Below are positions 21,701 through 33,960 of a DNA stretch of 37,237 nt, in pieces. The stretch lies in assembly GCA_001970855.1 (NCBI GenBank), contig LSSN01001623.1:1-37237 (forward strand). The letters run 5' to 3'. Every line of letters starts with the position of its first letter. Position 1 is the stretch's first letter. Made by a program: the position numbers and the translations under genes. The DNA is from Smittium culicis. Lineage: Eukaryota > Kickxellomycota > Harpellomycetes > Harpellales > Legeriomycetaceae. The notes beneath the pieces are model-generated. The model was not told where the DNA came from. It saw nothing but the letters and a program-made list of their open reading frames with translations, and did no database searches.

Positions 21701-24700
21701 TATACTTTTTTAGTTTGGAAACTTTCATCGTCTTCGAATAGATTTTTTTTTCTTGATAGCATTAAATTACTTCTTTCTTTCTTTTCATAATACTGCGTGG
21801 GTGCCTGAACATTTAAAGTGTACGAGTATTTATTAAAAAAATTGTCCAAGTCGGATGGGAGAAAGTCAGTATTTAGCGGTAAAAATAATGGCATACATAA
21901 GGTAGACCATTTGGGTGTGCTAGAAAGCCTTGAATATATTGTAGGGTGATTAAAATACCACCTCTGAGTTAAAACTGAGATAGGGGGCTTTGTTAACTCA
22001 GGGTTACACGGATCATATGATATCTGACCTCTAAAATTCATATTGAATTGGTTAACTTTTTCAGATAAAGAGTTTAGCTGATTATATGTATTAAAGTTAT
22101 TATCCAAGCTGTGTCTGAAATCTTGTTTCATTGCATTGTTATTTATAGTTGATGTAAATAGTTTCAAATTAGAAATATCCCTTGGTGAACTTTTTTTTAT
22201 TATGTGATTTTCACCATAATGAAAAGCTGATAATGTATTGGCTTTTGAGGCTTTAAATAAATTAACATTAGATAATTCATTATCCTTTTTAGACGTTTTT
22301 TTAACAAGGTTTTCGGTACGGGTAAATGGAACAAATTTATACTCACTTTTCGTTGATCCATTTAATTTAGATGGAGGTAAAGTAGACACTATAGGGGGTT
22401 TTCCTTTCAGTAAGCTTCTAGGTAACCCAGATTCGCTAGACTCGCTATAATCGTTCACTTTAGAACTGGAGTAAAGGTGGCTTAATAGTTCAGATTTACT
22501 GCTGTATGAATTTGATTGCGAGTCCGGTGTAGTTTTTTTTTTATGGTAAATCCCTCTATCCTTAGAATTTGTATAATAGAACTCACGAGCGTTTGTTGAT
22601 GCATCTTGAAGGCTAGAAGAAATCGGGTGAAGGTCGCTGGATCCAAAATAATTATCGTTTGATCTAAACTCGTCTTGGTTTTTCAATCTTTGCTTATCAA
22701 GATCCGGAATATAACTACGCAAAAATTCTGGGTCTAAAAAAAAATGAAAAATAAATCTATACTTAGTTAATTCACATACATCTAGCTAAAAACGTATTTA
22801 GGATATTATATACTGAATAAATAGCACACTCACCCATGGTGCTGTGCCGCTTTGGCAAGCTATGATCATGCTCACTTATAAGCTGGGAATTACTATCTAA
22901 GTATGCTTTATTATGAACTGATCCATATTTTTGATAGCGCATCCTTCTATTTGAAAGAAAACTAGGTTCTTTGGGAGACGCACTATTGTCAGAAGCTTTT
23001 GAGTACTCAGCTTCGGTGTAAATCTTTCCTATAGGTACTGATGAAGATATAAGATTTTCTGAGTTTTTGAATACAGATCTTTTTGAACTTATAAGCCCTG
23101 GGTTATTACATTCAAATTTTTTTACATTTGAGTATGGCTCGCTTTCAGAAATAATGCTATCTAAGCCTTTTCTTTGATTGTTTGGCTTCAAAATAGTATT
23201 GCTTCTTAAAAAACTCGGCGCTAATAATTTCCTTTCAACAAAGTATGAACTTTGGCTAGGATTAAAGCTGCTAGAAACCATTAGACTCTTATTTGGGTTA
23301 GTTTCATGTGTATTTCGCAAAAAAAATATACCTTTATGCCCAACATTGCCTAAAAATAAAAAGATAATCGAGAAAATTAAAATACAAAGATATATATCAA
23401 TAAATTAGAATCCTAATAAAACCACCAAAGCCAAAATACCTTTTTTTCCTTTTAGAATATCATCATCAGCTCCTTTTCTGTTAAATAGACTTTGACTAGC
23501 ATTATGCCTGTTAAATAAGCTACGGCTAGTTTGGGCAGTATCTTTTGATGCTTGATTCGTATTTTTATGAAACTTAATATTAACGCTTTCAGGGTTTAAA
23601 ATAAGTTTAGAATTCTTGAAATCAAAAGAATGACTTCGACGCAATCTTATATTTTGTTTTGTATATCTATCTGCTTTAAGATTTTAAAATAATAGAGTTA
23701 TTAGGATATAGAGTTTTAAAATTTGGAATATGTAAAAAAAAGTAGTTACCGAGCACTTTAGAGTTTTTATATAGCATTTGACTCCCTACGCAATCTGATT
23801 TGCCTATGTATGGATTATTTGAGCGATTTTCTAATTGAAGATCAACAAACTTTTCTCCTGTTAGATTTGATGAATCATTTTGTATATAACTTCCAGTTTT
23901 TTCTGATTCAATTTTAGGTTGTGGATTATATAAGTTCAAACTAGAGAAAGGGTCGGCAGACATTCTGCTTTTATTTAGTTGAATACTTTTAAAATCACTA
24001 GTGGGATTATCAGATATGTTTTGGTATGAAGTATTTAATGAATCAAATTGTGCTTGGTTCCTTAAAGAATCACATTTTATTTGTTGATTACTTTCTACTA
24101 CCTTGTACAAACTATTCGGAATTAAATTTACATCAGTTGATTTAACGACGTTAGAACCTCTGTCTTTATATGTGGGGACAGATTCATTTTTTACATGATT
24201 AATAGGCAATCTATCTCCGAATACAATATCTGTTCCTTGGTGGATTGCTGAAACTCTGCTAGAATTGCGTGATTTTGATAGATTGTTAACGAGCTTTGAA
24301 TTCAGGCTGTTTGAATCACGTGTTGAGTGATCATTAGGCTGAATATTATCTTTAACTAATCTACCAGTACTAGACTTGACTTGGAGAAAATTGGAATTTC
24401 GAGAGATATGATTTTTAGCTGGCAGTTGCTGAGAGCTAGATTTACCTTGTTCGAGGTGGCTGCGGTGTATTATAGATTGACCTTCTTCATTTTGAATTAC
24501 TATATTACTATTAGCAATCAATGTTTCCTGATCTTGAATGCTTTTGCCTAACAGATTTTTTTGGAATTGTAAATAGTTTCTAATAGCAATTTTATTTTCT
24601 CCAGGTAATAAAGATCTATCTTGCCGAACGATATTTCGAAAAATCATTTCATCGTAATCGTTACAAGATTTAAATATTAAATCTTGTAACTCACTGTTAT

Positions 24701-27700
24701 GATCAAATCCTCTTTCAAATGAAGACTCATTTTGATCTTTACTTTTAATATATGAATTAACTAGGTTTTTAAACCCACCAGGGAATCCAAAAGTATCTAA
24801 ATCAATATCTTCAATTTCAGGAAGCTTTTTCATAAAATCAGCAACGCCGGTGTTATTTAACTTACCCATTTTAAACCTTGGTTCAAAATCAGCTATTTTT
24901 TTATCGTTGTCTATACCAACATCATAGAACCCACAATATATCCAGCTAGGATAAAAACAATACGTGACTTCAATATGAGCAATATCTTCTGCGTTTTTTA
25001 AATTATCATTAGTTGGGTATTGCCAAACGCCACCTTGTATCTGTTTTTTAACTTGGTTAGAATCTCTGCTGAGCTCAGGAGTAAAAGTTTTATCATTAAA
25101 TTGATTTAAATAAGTTCTATTGTTAGTTTCACAATCAACCATTTTTTTACTGATTATTGATTCATTATCATCAATAGAGTAAGCCATTTCAATATCACTA
25201 CAAGACTTGGAATTGCACTTATTTTCACCTGTATTACCAGCTAAACTGAAATTATTGCAGAAAAACGCACACCATTTTTCCTCATCATAATAGAGAGGAT
25301 CTAACGAGTTTGGGTCAATTTTCTTTGTAATATCTATAACATTTGAGCGGTTAGTTTCAGATTCTATGTCTTCCGTATGACTGGGAGAAAGTGAGGAAAT
25401 ATCTTTTTTTAATAAAGCCCGTAGCTTAGAAAATGGGCTACTAGTATCGTATATGCTTCCTAATTCTTTTCTATTTTTTAATAGCAATAAAAGCTCCTTT
25501 TCTGTTGGAACAATAGGACCTTTGTAGCAAAAAACTGGTGGCTGAAATAGTGGATAATGAGATAAACAGACTAAATCAACGCTTTGACCGATTTTTAGCA
25601 TTCTCTCAGTCGTTATTCTTAATAGTCTTTTAGGAGCGTTAAAAATCCCGTTTGATGGAGTTACAACCAATATTGATCGCCCTGATCTAAGTAAATCGCG
25701 ATTATCAACGCTACTAGCGAACGAGTTTAAACTCAAGTTGATAGCTTCTAATACATTTCCATATCTGGCCCTGCAAATCTTTCCGACTACCATTCTTTTT
25801 TCTGATGGTAGTTGCACTTCTAAAATATCTTTAAAGTATTTTTTTAGTTCTCTTGAAATAAAAGGAATTATATTTAACCAATTTTGGCGCGATTCCATAT
25901 CAACAATAACCTTGTAGTAGTCGCAAAAGTAGGCATTTAAGTCTGGTAGCCATTGTGGATTTTTCAAATATGATGCTTCGTTGGAGTCATAAATGACTCT
26001 AGAAAACATAATTATTGTAACGAGATGGTTTATGCGGTAACTTTCCCATCGAGAAAAAAGCTCTACTAAAAAGCTTATTATTTTAGAAGACATCAGCTCA
26101 CCATCATCCTCAAATTCTCTTGTTTCTGCCGAAAGCTGTAATAGGATTATATATCTTGCTGATTCTGACCTAAAAATTGGCTGAGTAGTTGGTGAAACAA
26201 AGCTGCTTGCAACAACCCGACCATCTTTATAAATCTTTCTAACTGTAGCCTTGAGAATGTTATTTAAGCTCACAGTTTGCCCACAGTGTAAAAAGTGACC
26301 TTTTAAACCATCCCAGAGTCTATAAAGGTCACTTCTAAGGGAATGTTGGTCTTTAATCGTAATCTCTACACAATCAGCTTTTGTTTTTTCTAATAACGAG
26401 TAGTTATCTGACCGTATCTATTATGTTATATAAAGTGGTTTAATGTAAGTTCTCTTAGTATGGAAAAAATTAATGAAATAAATCGTACCTTAGTAACTAA
26501 GACTTTCATTCCTGAAATATCAACTCCCCATAAAAGCTTTGACGTAGAACTCAAGATTGAAATCTAATTTATAAAAAACTGCTATAAAATAAACTACAAA
26601 GAATAAAAGAAGGCGAAAGTAATATCGAATTTCTAAGGTAGTGAATAGTGTAATCAAATTTACTTGTAACTGACCAAGATCAGATCGAGTTTCGCCAACC
26701 TCAAAAAAAACTTTCCTTGTCAAGCTAGGTAATAAATATATAGAATCAATTGAAACGTTTTCGCTTTCATTCAAAAGAAACGTGTCACTGTCCATCATAC
26801 TATTAGCAAGTCTGGAGGAAAAGTACTTTGAGAATTTTTTAATCTTCTTTTTTTTATTCGGAGTATTTTGGCTTAACTCTTCATCTATAGTTAATAAAAT
26901 TGTGTTAATAGACTAATGATTTTGAAAATACAATTATAACCTACTTTCAACATTTTGCATTTCTTCTATACTGTTTTCATTGAGGCTGTACTCATGATTA
27001 TCTTTTTCTCCGGCTCTTTCTTTTTTGACTAAATATAAGAAATAAATGCATTACTATGGTCACAATAATTTAAAACATGAAACTATAGTATTTCTTACCA
27101 TATCCACCGTGGTGTAAACTGTTTTGGGTAGTATTTTTTCGATTCTTTGATACCTTTACAGATATTTTATCTCCAACTTTAAGGTCTGGAAAATGATTAG
27201 AATTAATCAAAACTTCTGCAGTCGAGAGGGAAGAGGCATGAGTTCTAATCAAAAATTCTGTATTATTTTTATTGGCGTTGGAATGTAATTGATTACTTGA
27301 AATGTTTATTCTATTCGAAGGGTTTGTCTCATGATTTAGATTTTTTGACTCTCCTGTAGTGGATTGAATAATCGAAGAATCATTGTAAATCTGTGAATTT
27401 ATCTCTGATTTATTATCAAGGCCTATATTTTCGTCTTCGTGTGATCCATCTATATATATAAAGAGAGAATTAAGAAATGTAAATTATATAATGTTATAAT
27501 ATATATTGGTCAAATATAAACCTGGTTTGTAGCAGTTGCTATAATCGAGATTTCTTTCTGATTCGCTTCTTGTGGATATTTCTACATCAGCCACTTTATT
27601 AAAGCTGTTCGTATTTCCGGCATTTTGATTAGACAAAATGGAATTTACTGGTTTAACTTTACTGTTTTTATTATAGCTTTGGACTATCGTTTCTTTGGAA

Positions 27701-27756
27701 TCTGAGTTCCCAACTTTGCTTCTGATAAACAAGGATCTTTTGTTTTGCTTCCTCAT
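15706..27756 (-). CDS. IML1: IML1/DEPDC5 orthologue, SEACIT/GATOR1 subunit, 3802 aa, nine exons
   Basis: Iml1/DEPDC5 is the GAP-bearing subunit of SEACIT/GATOR1, which with Npr2 and Npr3 inactivates Rag/Gtr GTPase at the vacuole and so represses TORC1 on amino-acid shortage. Exons (minus strand): 27756-27522, 27449-27099, 27028-26945, 26884-26664, 26563-26489, 26417-23750, 23670-23440, 23349-22834, 22733-15706. All joints are GT/AG and keep frame, total 11409 nt. Landmarks by residue: FPDLKVGD 165, VEITIKDQ 339, PIFRSESARY 402, NHLVTIIMFSR 452, VVTPSNG about 575, DPCNPE about 1702, MIWPRYSDI 2135, DEP domain about 2545-2620, HYDSVQN about 2937, HKSGIIFVQI 3224, conserved end about 3728-3746. 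The start is fixed by an in-frame TAA 18 nt upstream. Yeast and human orthologues are about 1600 residues; the excess is Ser/Asn/Lys-rich linker between conserved blocks. Identity is very secure; exon borders rest on frame and family motifs, without transcript data. Confidence 0.95.
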
Positions 27757-28909
27757 GTGGAAAATATGATCTTATTTACTTGTGATGTTATACAGATTTA
27801 ATTTAAGAGAATTCAATTTATCCTTGTAGTATTTATTGTTTTAATTTGTCTATTTGTATGGCAAACCAAATTATCATACAAGTAAACTAAATAATTCTCA
27901 TTAGCCCAATAGCGCTGAATTTTTGATTGAATATTTACTTTTTATCGAATAGCATTACTTGAATTGAATTCGCTTATCGCCTTTGGGTTCAAAACTTATA
28001 TTATAATTTCTATAATTTTTAATACGAGTTGCTTTTTTTAGTAGCTTTAATTTAGCAAGATATTATGGTACACTTTCTAGATAAAAATTGGCTAGAAGAT
28101 GAAGTCGGTTAATTTTCTTAGTTCAATATTATGCTATTTACACCTAATAGAACTAGCTAAGGAAAATTATATATATTATATTCACTTTTAAGTTACAGCT
28201 GTAAAACCAAGACAAGTAAAAAGAATGCGTACGATATTAGTCGAGCTTATCTATTTCACTAACCTTATTTATCAAGCTATAAAACATTCGAGCCACATAT
28301 TATATGTGAAAATATACATTATTCTTAATCTAGATCAATTAACCCATTTTTATAAAAAAAATTTGTTATATTTAAACATTAAAATAATCGCTCTTAATCA
28401 AACGTATCCTGTTAGTCTTTAATATATGTATCTGTATAATTTCTTATAAAGTTTTAGGCATATTTAATTTATATAGTTTTTATGTTTATCTGATATAATA
28501 AAAAGATAACATATATATTATATTTGATTGCATTCCAAGTTTAGTAAAGGAGAATATTTCTTGAATAGTTTTTTCCTTATCTTTATATATAATATAATAT
28601 TAGCTCTTTAGATATATATTAATATCATAATAAATATTTAAAATGGCATAATTCCCTTAGATATAAAAATTACAAATAGTAGAATTATAAAAAAAGCTAT
28701 CAATAGTATTAGGTGAGTTTGAGCTGTAAAATAATATTATTATATATTCTTAGGAATAAAATAGAGTTTAAACTAGCTGAATATGGTTTCGATACTCAAA
28801 ATAATACTGTACCATACCATTTATACAATAAAAAAAATTTTTTCCGTTGCTGTAAACTCGAGGATTCTATATATTTCTAAAATTACAAATTGATAAATAT
28901 TATCTGAAT
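27757..28909. promoter_or_regulatory. Intergenic region: RAD14 3' end and IML1 promoter
   Basis: About 1.15 kb between two minus-strand genes. It must hold the RAD14 terminator and the IML1 promoter. The sequence is strongly AT-rich with many TATATA-like stretches (for example 28165-28180 and 28505-28525), so no single TATA box can be assigned. The IML1 start codon has a weak context, with C at -3. No conserved gene was seen. Confidence 0.55.
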
Positions 28910-29945
28910 TTAAAATTCCTCAACTTCAACAGTTAATCCACAAATAGAACAGCTTTTACTGTCGCTTTCGCCATTTTTATTAGTGTTAATAAAATTGTGT
29001 TCGTGCTTATCAGGAATTTTGTAAGCGTTTTCTCTCTTTTTCCTCCATTCTTCTGTTCTGGTTCTTTTTCTAAGATCTATTAAAGTATATTTGGTGCTAA
29101 AATAAAAATACACTATTTTAATCATAAACAAGCGTGAAAAAATACCTTGAATGCTTTTTTGGAATTTTTTATCTTTTCTCTCCTTCTTTAGCAATTCTCT
29201 TTTTTCAAACTGCTTATCTAATTCTTCTAGGCTACCCCACTTTTTTATCGCAAATTTTTCAACTTCTTGGCGAACATATAATATCATATTACTATATGTG
29301 GAACGATGTGGATTGGGCCGAATCCAGACTTTGAATAGCTCTCGATCGCATAATTCCTCTTCAGTTAGCATATAATCCTATAAAAAATGTGTGTTAATAA
29401 ATTAGTGAATTTATTGGCGATCAATATTATCGAAAAAAAATACCTGTTTAGATTCGGATTTTGTCAAAAGTGAGTATTTTTCTGGAATTTCATCTTTGCA
29501 TTTTCTACACACGCAAATGTTGTATATTTCAAAGAAAATTGAATCCAAATCAATACTCCCGCATTCAATACATTGGGGACTACTTTCAGGTCCGTTAAGC
29601 AAAGCTAGATAGAAAAATTTTTATAAAGTATAGTGCCTAAACAATATATTTACCGCAAAATGATTTATATAGCTTACGCAAATCAGAAATGAATCGAGTT
29701 TTATGGTTGTACAAAGAACTTTTTGCATCTGTATCGCCAAGTTCATCTGTTGTATTTTGCGGCATAATATATCCACCGTTACTTCGCTTGATTTCAGCCA
29801 AGTTGTAATCGTAATAATTTGAAGATAATTTGCTCTTTTTCATCTTTTGTTTTGGGATAGAACCGTCAAACGTACTTGAGGAATTTTTGGCAACTTCATC
29901 CCTCGCCTTTCTTTTCTGATCGGCTGGTGTTTGAATAGTATTCAT
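28910..29945 (-). CDS. RAD14: DNA repair protein RAD14/XPA, 283 aa, four exons
   Basis: Rad14/XPA is the nuclear scaffold of nucleotide excision repair; it binds kinked damaged DNA and RPA and helps place TFIIH and the XPF-type nuclease. Exons (minus strand): 29945-29654, 29604-29444, 29377-29146, 29076-28910; introns of 49, 66 and 69 nt. Motifs: YDYNLAEIKRSNGGYIMP before the zinc module; zinc-binding C109-x2-C112-x17-C130-x2-C133, the same spacing as human XPA; DYMLTEEEL from residue 152; KPNPH-like RPNPHRSTYSNM; KKWGSLEELDKQFEKRE; DLRKRTRTEEW; and the C-terminal CSICGLTVEVEEF. The third intron stays open when read through, giving a false 153-residue ORF. Splicing at 29145/29077 restores the usual KSIQ-DLRKRTRT order, which is why it is preferred. 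Length is close to human XPA (273). All key residues are present, so the gene looks functional. Confidence 0.95.
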
Positions 29946-31320
29946 TTTTTATTCGAATTATTGAATAAATATGCTAAAAGTGAAGAAAAAGGTGAAAAAG
30001 GGTTATTAAAATGAATTTTTTAAAATTCTATTTTGAAATTAGTTCATCACACGTTGAATACTAACAATGAATGCTTCAAATTTTTTCACACCTTTTTGCA
30101 AAAAAAACCTATAGAACAACGACGTTGAATATCTTGTTTTTTTTTCAAGAAATTTGTAACCATTGCTTCAAATCGTAAAACAATTGGACAATTTGATCGT
30201 AATAGAAAATATATCGCATAACTGGCCTGCAACGAATCTATTTTTCCTTTTCAAAGGTTATCTAAAATTTTGTGTGCGAAAAATCGATAAGGCAGACTTA
30301 ATCAGTTAATATTGTTATTGATCAACTTATCTAATATAGAATAGTATAGTCCTTTTTCGGGTGGTAGAATGATTTTGATCTACCAAGTCTAGCAAATTAT
30401 ATAAAACAAGTTTAATATAATTCAGAGGAACATTCATTTATTGGTATGTCTATATATTGAAGCAAATAATATACATTCATTAAAATCATAAACGAGCCAA
30501 TAAATAGGTTTTTAAAAGATTGTTGGGCAATAAAGGTTTGACCCTTTCCCGTTCAGCACTGTTTGGAAAAATGAATTATTGATTCGTTTATGATTTATAA
30601 TTAAATCTATCATTTGCTGTTTAATTACAGTATACTAATAATATTTAAAATCTCGGAATTAAATTATTTTTATCAAATTCAGTTGGCTATACTTTGTAGA
30701 TCAAAAATAGTCTATCACTTGAGAAGGGTTAAAAAAGCACAAATTTTGAACTTTTCCGAATCTTGAAATTTCGCGAATGACGAGGGTTGCCTGTAGATTC
30801 ATAGGAAAAAGATAACATTTTTTCTTGGAAGATTTAATTGCTAATCTAATAAGATAAAACTACGGGCTAATTACGCTCTCTATTCAATATTATTCCTCAA
30901 CGTGGTTTAAAACTAAACCTAAAGCTAATTAAATGGAAATTCTAGTTTAAAAAGTTCACCTCTTAAAAATAATCGCCCACATGATAATTTTGTATTTTCA
31001 ATTTGGACAAAGCAAAGCAATATATTACTGTCCTTCACTATCAATCGAACAGTCTAGTCTGCTCGTTGGGGACAAAGGTCCCTCTCCGATTGGCGGTAGG
31101 CCATTCAGGTCGCATTCGACTTTATTGGTAGTTTTAAATATATTTTTAAATTTTTTAAATAGTAAATAGAATAAGGTAAATAAATTTTTTAAAAAATGAA
31201 TATATAGCCCCACGAGTCCCTAAAGTGATAAATAATTCATTTCTAAAGCGTCGTTTCACGCTATAAAAGTTTTTTAAATTAATAAAGGTATATAAAGTTA
31301 ATAAAAAACAAATATACTAC
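29946..31320. other. Upstream region of RAD14 and gene-free stretch
   Basis: The part next to 29945 is the RAD14 promoter; AT-rich, no specific element assigned. A hairpin at 30363-30384 has a partner at 36190-36211 (see findings). A short GC-richer island at about 31025-31130 is open in opposite-strand ORFs but matches nothing recognisable. No RNA gene was found. Confidence 0.55.
30345..30470 (+). repeat. Dispersed repeat copy A with GGTAGA hairpin
   Basis: GGTAGA (30363-30368) and TCTACC (30379-30384) form a six-base stem around a ten-base loop ending in TTTGA. After the stem comes an AT-rich tract ending in ATTGGTAT. The same arrangement, same loop length and similar following sequence occur at 36180-36280. 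Probably two diverged copies of one repeat. Confidence 0.5.
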
Positions 31321-31321
31321 G

Positions 31322-31832
31322 AAAAATGAAAGACCAAAGCAGACCAAACAGAAACAACAGAGCGTTGAAGCTCTTGAACGCCAAATCCAGATGCTCACCA
31401 GAGCACTCGAATCCAGCCAAAAAACAGATAACCTTATTGCGCAAACTGAGAGTCTCAATATTAGCCAAAAATCTGTTAAAGAGGGTAAAGCGATGACAGT
31501 TTCCAAATAACAAATTCTCGACCTTTCTGGAATCGCAGTTCAAATCAAATAATTCCCAATATTCTTAAATGAGCTCAAAAATCCAAAAAATTCCCTAATT
31601 GAATGATTTGCTCAAGAAATCAACAGCATCTCATAAGATTTACTCAGGCTTGCAATTAATTACAAACACAAATGGAAAACATCTACAAGAACTTTAGTTG
31701 CCCCGGATCTCAGGTATGATAAGAACACTGCAACCAGTCCTTCTGTGTTAGGCACGAAGGCAGGAGTAAAGACAGGGCTAGGATTTTACTTGAAACTGAA
31801 ACCTAGACTAAGACTAAGGCTAATATAGCGTT
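31322..31832 (+). pseudogene. Retroelement gag-like ORF remnant (relic 3)
   Basis: One frame can be followed for about 168 codons with four internal stops, which is unusual for random AT-rich DNA. It starts with a charged, coiled-coil-like stretch (QQSVEALERQIQMLTRALES), passes through KHKWKTSTRTLVAPDLRYDK and ends LGTKAGVKTGL then KLKPRLRLRLI before a stop at 31830. The final part is homologous in DNA to 268-355 on the minus strand. A gag or ORF1 protein of the DIRS-like family is the best guess. The element's RT is not adjacent in the same family, so it is a fragment. Confidence 0.6.
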
Positions 31833-32028
31833 ATTATTTTATATTATATGAATAATAAATATTTAGTGGGATAAATATAATAAAATAAATAATTCGCTTA
31901 GATTTTTCTGAAATATGGAAAAAGGCTACCCTTTTATACTTTTGAAGAAAAATCTAAATGATAATATTAAATAAAAATAATTATAAAAGCATCAAAAATT
32001 TTCAAATAATAGCTTGCAGAATATTATG

Positions 32029-32165
32029 AAATGTTCTAAAGGTTCTGGAAGCAACTGGAAATAATCTATTGATAACATTGCATAATGTTCCATTTTATTA
32101 CAAAATGTTCTATGATGCTCCATAAGGTTAAATTGTATTCTATAATTCTCCATAAAGTTCTAGAT
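32029..32165 (+). repeat. Degenerate decamer repeat
   Basis: Ten-base units close to CATAATGTTC recur in register from about 32081 to 32160: CATAATGTTC, CAAAATGTTC, TATGATGCTC, CATAAGGTTA, TATAATTCTC, CATAAAGTTC. An isolated ATGTTCT precedes them at 32031. It lies just before the gag-like start of relic 2. Function unknown; possibly a decayed minisatellite or part of the element's leader. Confidence 0.6.
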
Positions 32166-32183
32166 TGATTCTGTGCATAACAT

Positions 32184-32432
32184 CCTGATACAGAAAAACC
32201 TGAAATCCGCTTCCTGTTCCATCAGAAAACCTTGTATCAAATGGAAAAAGCTAATTAAAACGCCATAGCTGATGTGTTCATCTTGATTGCTCTTAGCAGC
32301 AGAAACTATTACTCTCAACAGAAAACAGAAAGCAAGAGTACAGCAATATCAAAGAAACTACAAAAGCGTTCGACAGAAAGGATGCTTATTTTTAAAACAA
32401 AATTTCTAGGCAGGGTGGAAATAAGAAAGTGA
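32184..32432 (+). pseudogene. gag-like remnant of relic 2
   Basis: Eighty-two codons in one frame with a single internal TAA: PDTEKPEIRFLFHQKTLYQM, EKAN, then NAIADVFILIALSSRNYYS and STERMLIFKTKFLGRVEIRK. The helical, charged composition and position upstream of the RT fit a gag/ORF1 protein. No characteristic zinc knuckle is seen. The sequence between 32433 and 33150 is too decayed to read, though it probably belongs to the same element. Confidence 0.55.
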
Positions 32433-33159
32433 CACAAACTATAATAAGCCTCAGTACGGAAATTCTCTCAAATCCAATATTTATCAAAATTTTAAGATAC
32501 ATTCTGTAAAAACGCCACAAAACTCAACGGTTTTCAGATTGGCCTAATATATTTTGTCTAAACCATACCAAAAATGGCATTTTGAAAAGAAAAGAAAAGA
32601 AAAGAAACCCAGAAAAACCTAACAGAACGACTTTTCGGCGTAAAATCGCTGATCATGGGATAAAATTCAAAAAAAAAACCTATAAACACCAGAAAAACAA
32701 AAAATGAGTGGACGATCAACCAATAAAAACTTTTTTTCAAAATATTTACAGAATGACTCAATAACTCCACATCAGCAAAAAAAAACTTACAGTTTGAAAA
32801 TGCCAGAGAAAACCTTAGAGAGCTCTAAATGGTATTGGTTACAAAAAAAAAAATAGAAAAACCGATCGTCCCAATCTCCCATCAACCTGTTTTACCATTC
32901 AAACCGATTTTAACCAAAAATATGCCGATCCAACTTTAAAATAGAACAAAAAAAATGGGGGAAATATGTAAAAAGCACTTTTTGCATAGATATTATAAAA
33001 AATGGTTACAGAATAAAGTTCTCTTCATAGCCATTTTCGAAATCAAAAAATATTTACCCCTTAAAACCTCACTATTCTGTTGAAATAAGCAGAATGGTAG
33101 AATAATATTTAAAATCCAAAGTAACCCGGAAATAGGGTGGCCTGAACACAAAAACATGC

Positions 33160-33960
33160 ATCTCCGATATCGACCAGGTAAGAAAAACTAAAATCCGTCC
33201 ATTGATGGACATGATTCATCTAAAAGAGTTCTTTGTAAAATAAGGCCTCAAGATGATAGGTATAAAATTTCTGAGAGACTTGATTCTTCCGAAAGATTAT
33301 ATAGAAAAATTGGGTGCGATATCGACTTATCGCCACATCCCAATGGATCAATCGTCAGCCCAGATGCGCAGATTAATACAATAGAGCAAGAAATTCGAGT
33401 TCTTATCACTGATATTTGGACTGAAAACTGCTCCAAGAGTATTCTCAAAAATAATTATAGCAGCTCTAGAACCACTGAGATCGATAGGCACCCGTCTAGT
33501 ATTATATATATACGGCATATTAATCCCGGGAAAAATATCAGAAGAATACCATATTCACACGAAAATAGCCCGAAAAAATCTACAGAATCTGGACTTTATC
33601 TTGAAAACAGGAAATTCCGTGATCAACCCATACATTCGCTAGACATTCTTGAGATTTTTTTTCGATAAAGAGAAGATTTTCATACAACTCATCATATAAC
33701 GACTAAAAAATATACTTCAAGGTGTATGAAACGCATTAAATCGGCCACACAAAACCATACAGGCTATGATACTCAATTTAATATTATATGCGTAACAATC
33801 AATAGTAATTTTAGCCTCTATTAAAGCTCGAGAACTTCAGATATATATCACGATTGCTCTAAAAATCTCGAGGTACCGCTATTACGCTTCTTTTCATGTG
33901 TCAAAGAATACAATAGAATATCTGAAATGGTCGGACTGTAACTTGTGCAATTTGAACAGC
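33160..33960 (+). pseudogene. Reverse transcriptase remnant of relic 2
   Basis: A single frame from 33160 carries KTKIRPLMDMIHLKEFFVK, KFLRDLILPKDYIEKLGA, YRHIPMDQSS, FGLKTAPRVFSKIIIAALEP, LRSIGTRLVL, LKNILQGV and NALNRPHK, with about seven in-frame stops. The catalytic YxDD box reads YIYG (33505-33516), and the upstream DLxDAYLHIP motif reads GAISTYRHIP, so the catalytic aspartates are lost. Motif order and spacing are those of DIRS-like RTs. Confidence 0.88.

Noticed and set aside
26520..27756. Three separate small minus-strand genes
   Set aside because: They join through GT/AG introns into the conserved N-terminal region of IML1.
28225..28422. 65-codon ORF in the IML1-RAD14 intergenic region
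   Set aside because: Composition is that of AT-rich spacer; no conserved motif and no support from context.
29077..29145. Read-through of the third RAD14 intron as coding
   Set aside because: It is open by chance, but it inserts hydrophobic residues between KSIQ and DLRKRTRT, which are contiguous in the family; GT/AG sites remove it cleanly.
29134..29375. Plus-strand ORFs opposite RAD14
   Set aside because: Antisense shadows of the zinc-finger gene without any domain.
31279..31543. Minus-strand ORFs of 75 and 81 codons
   Set aside because: Antisense to the plus-strand gag-like relic 3, whose frame is coherent over 168 codons.
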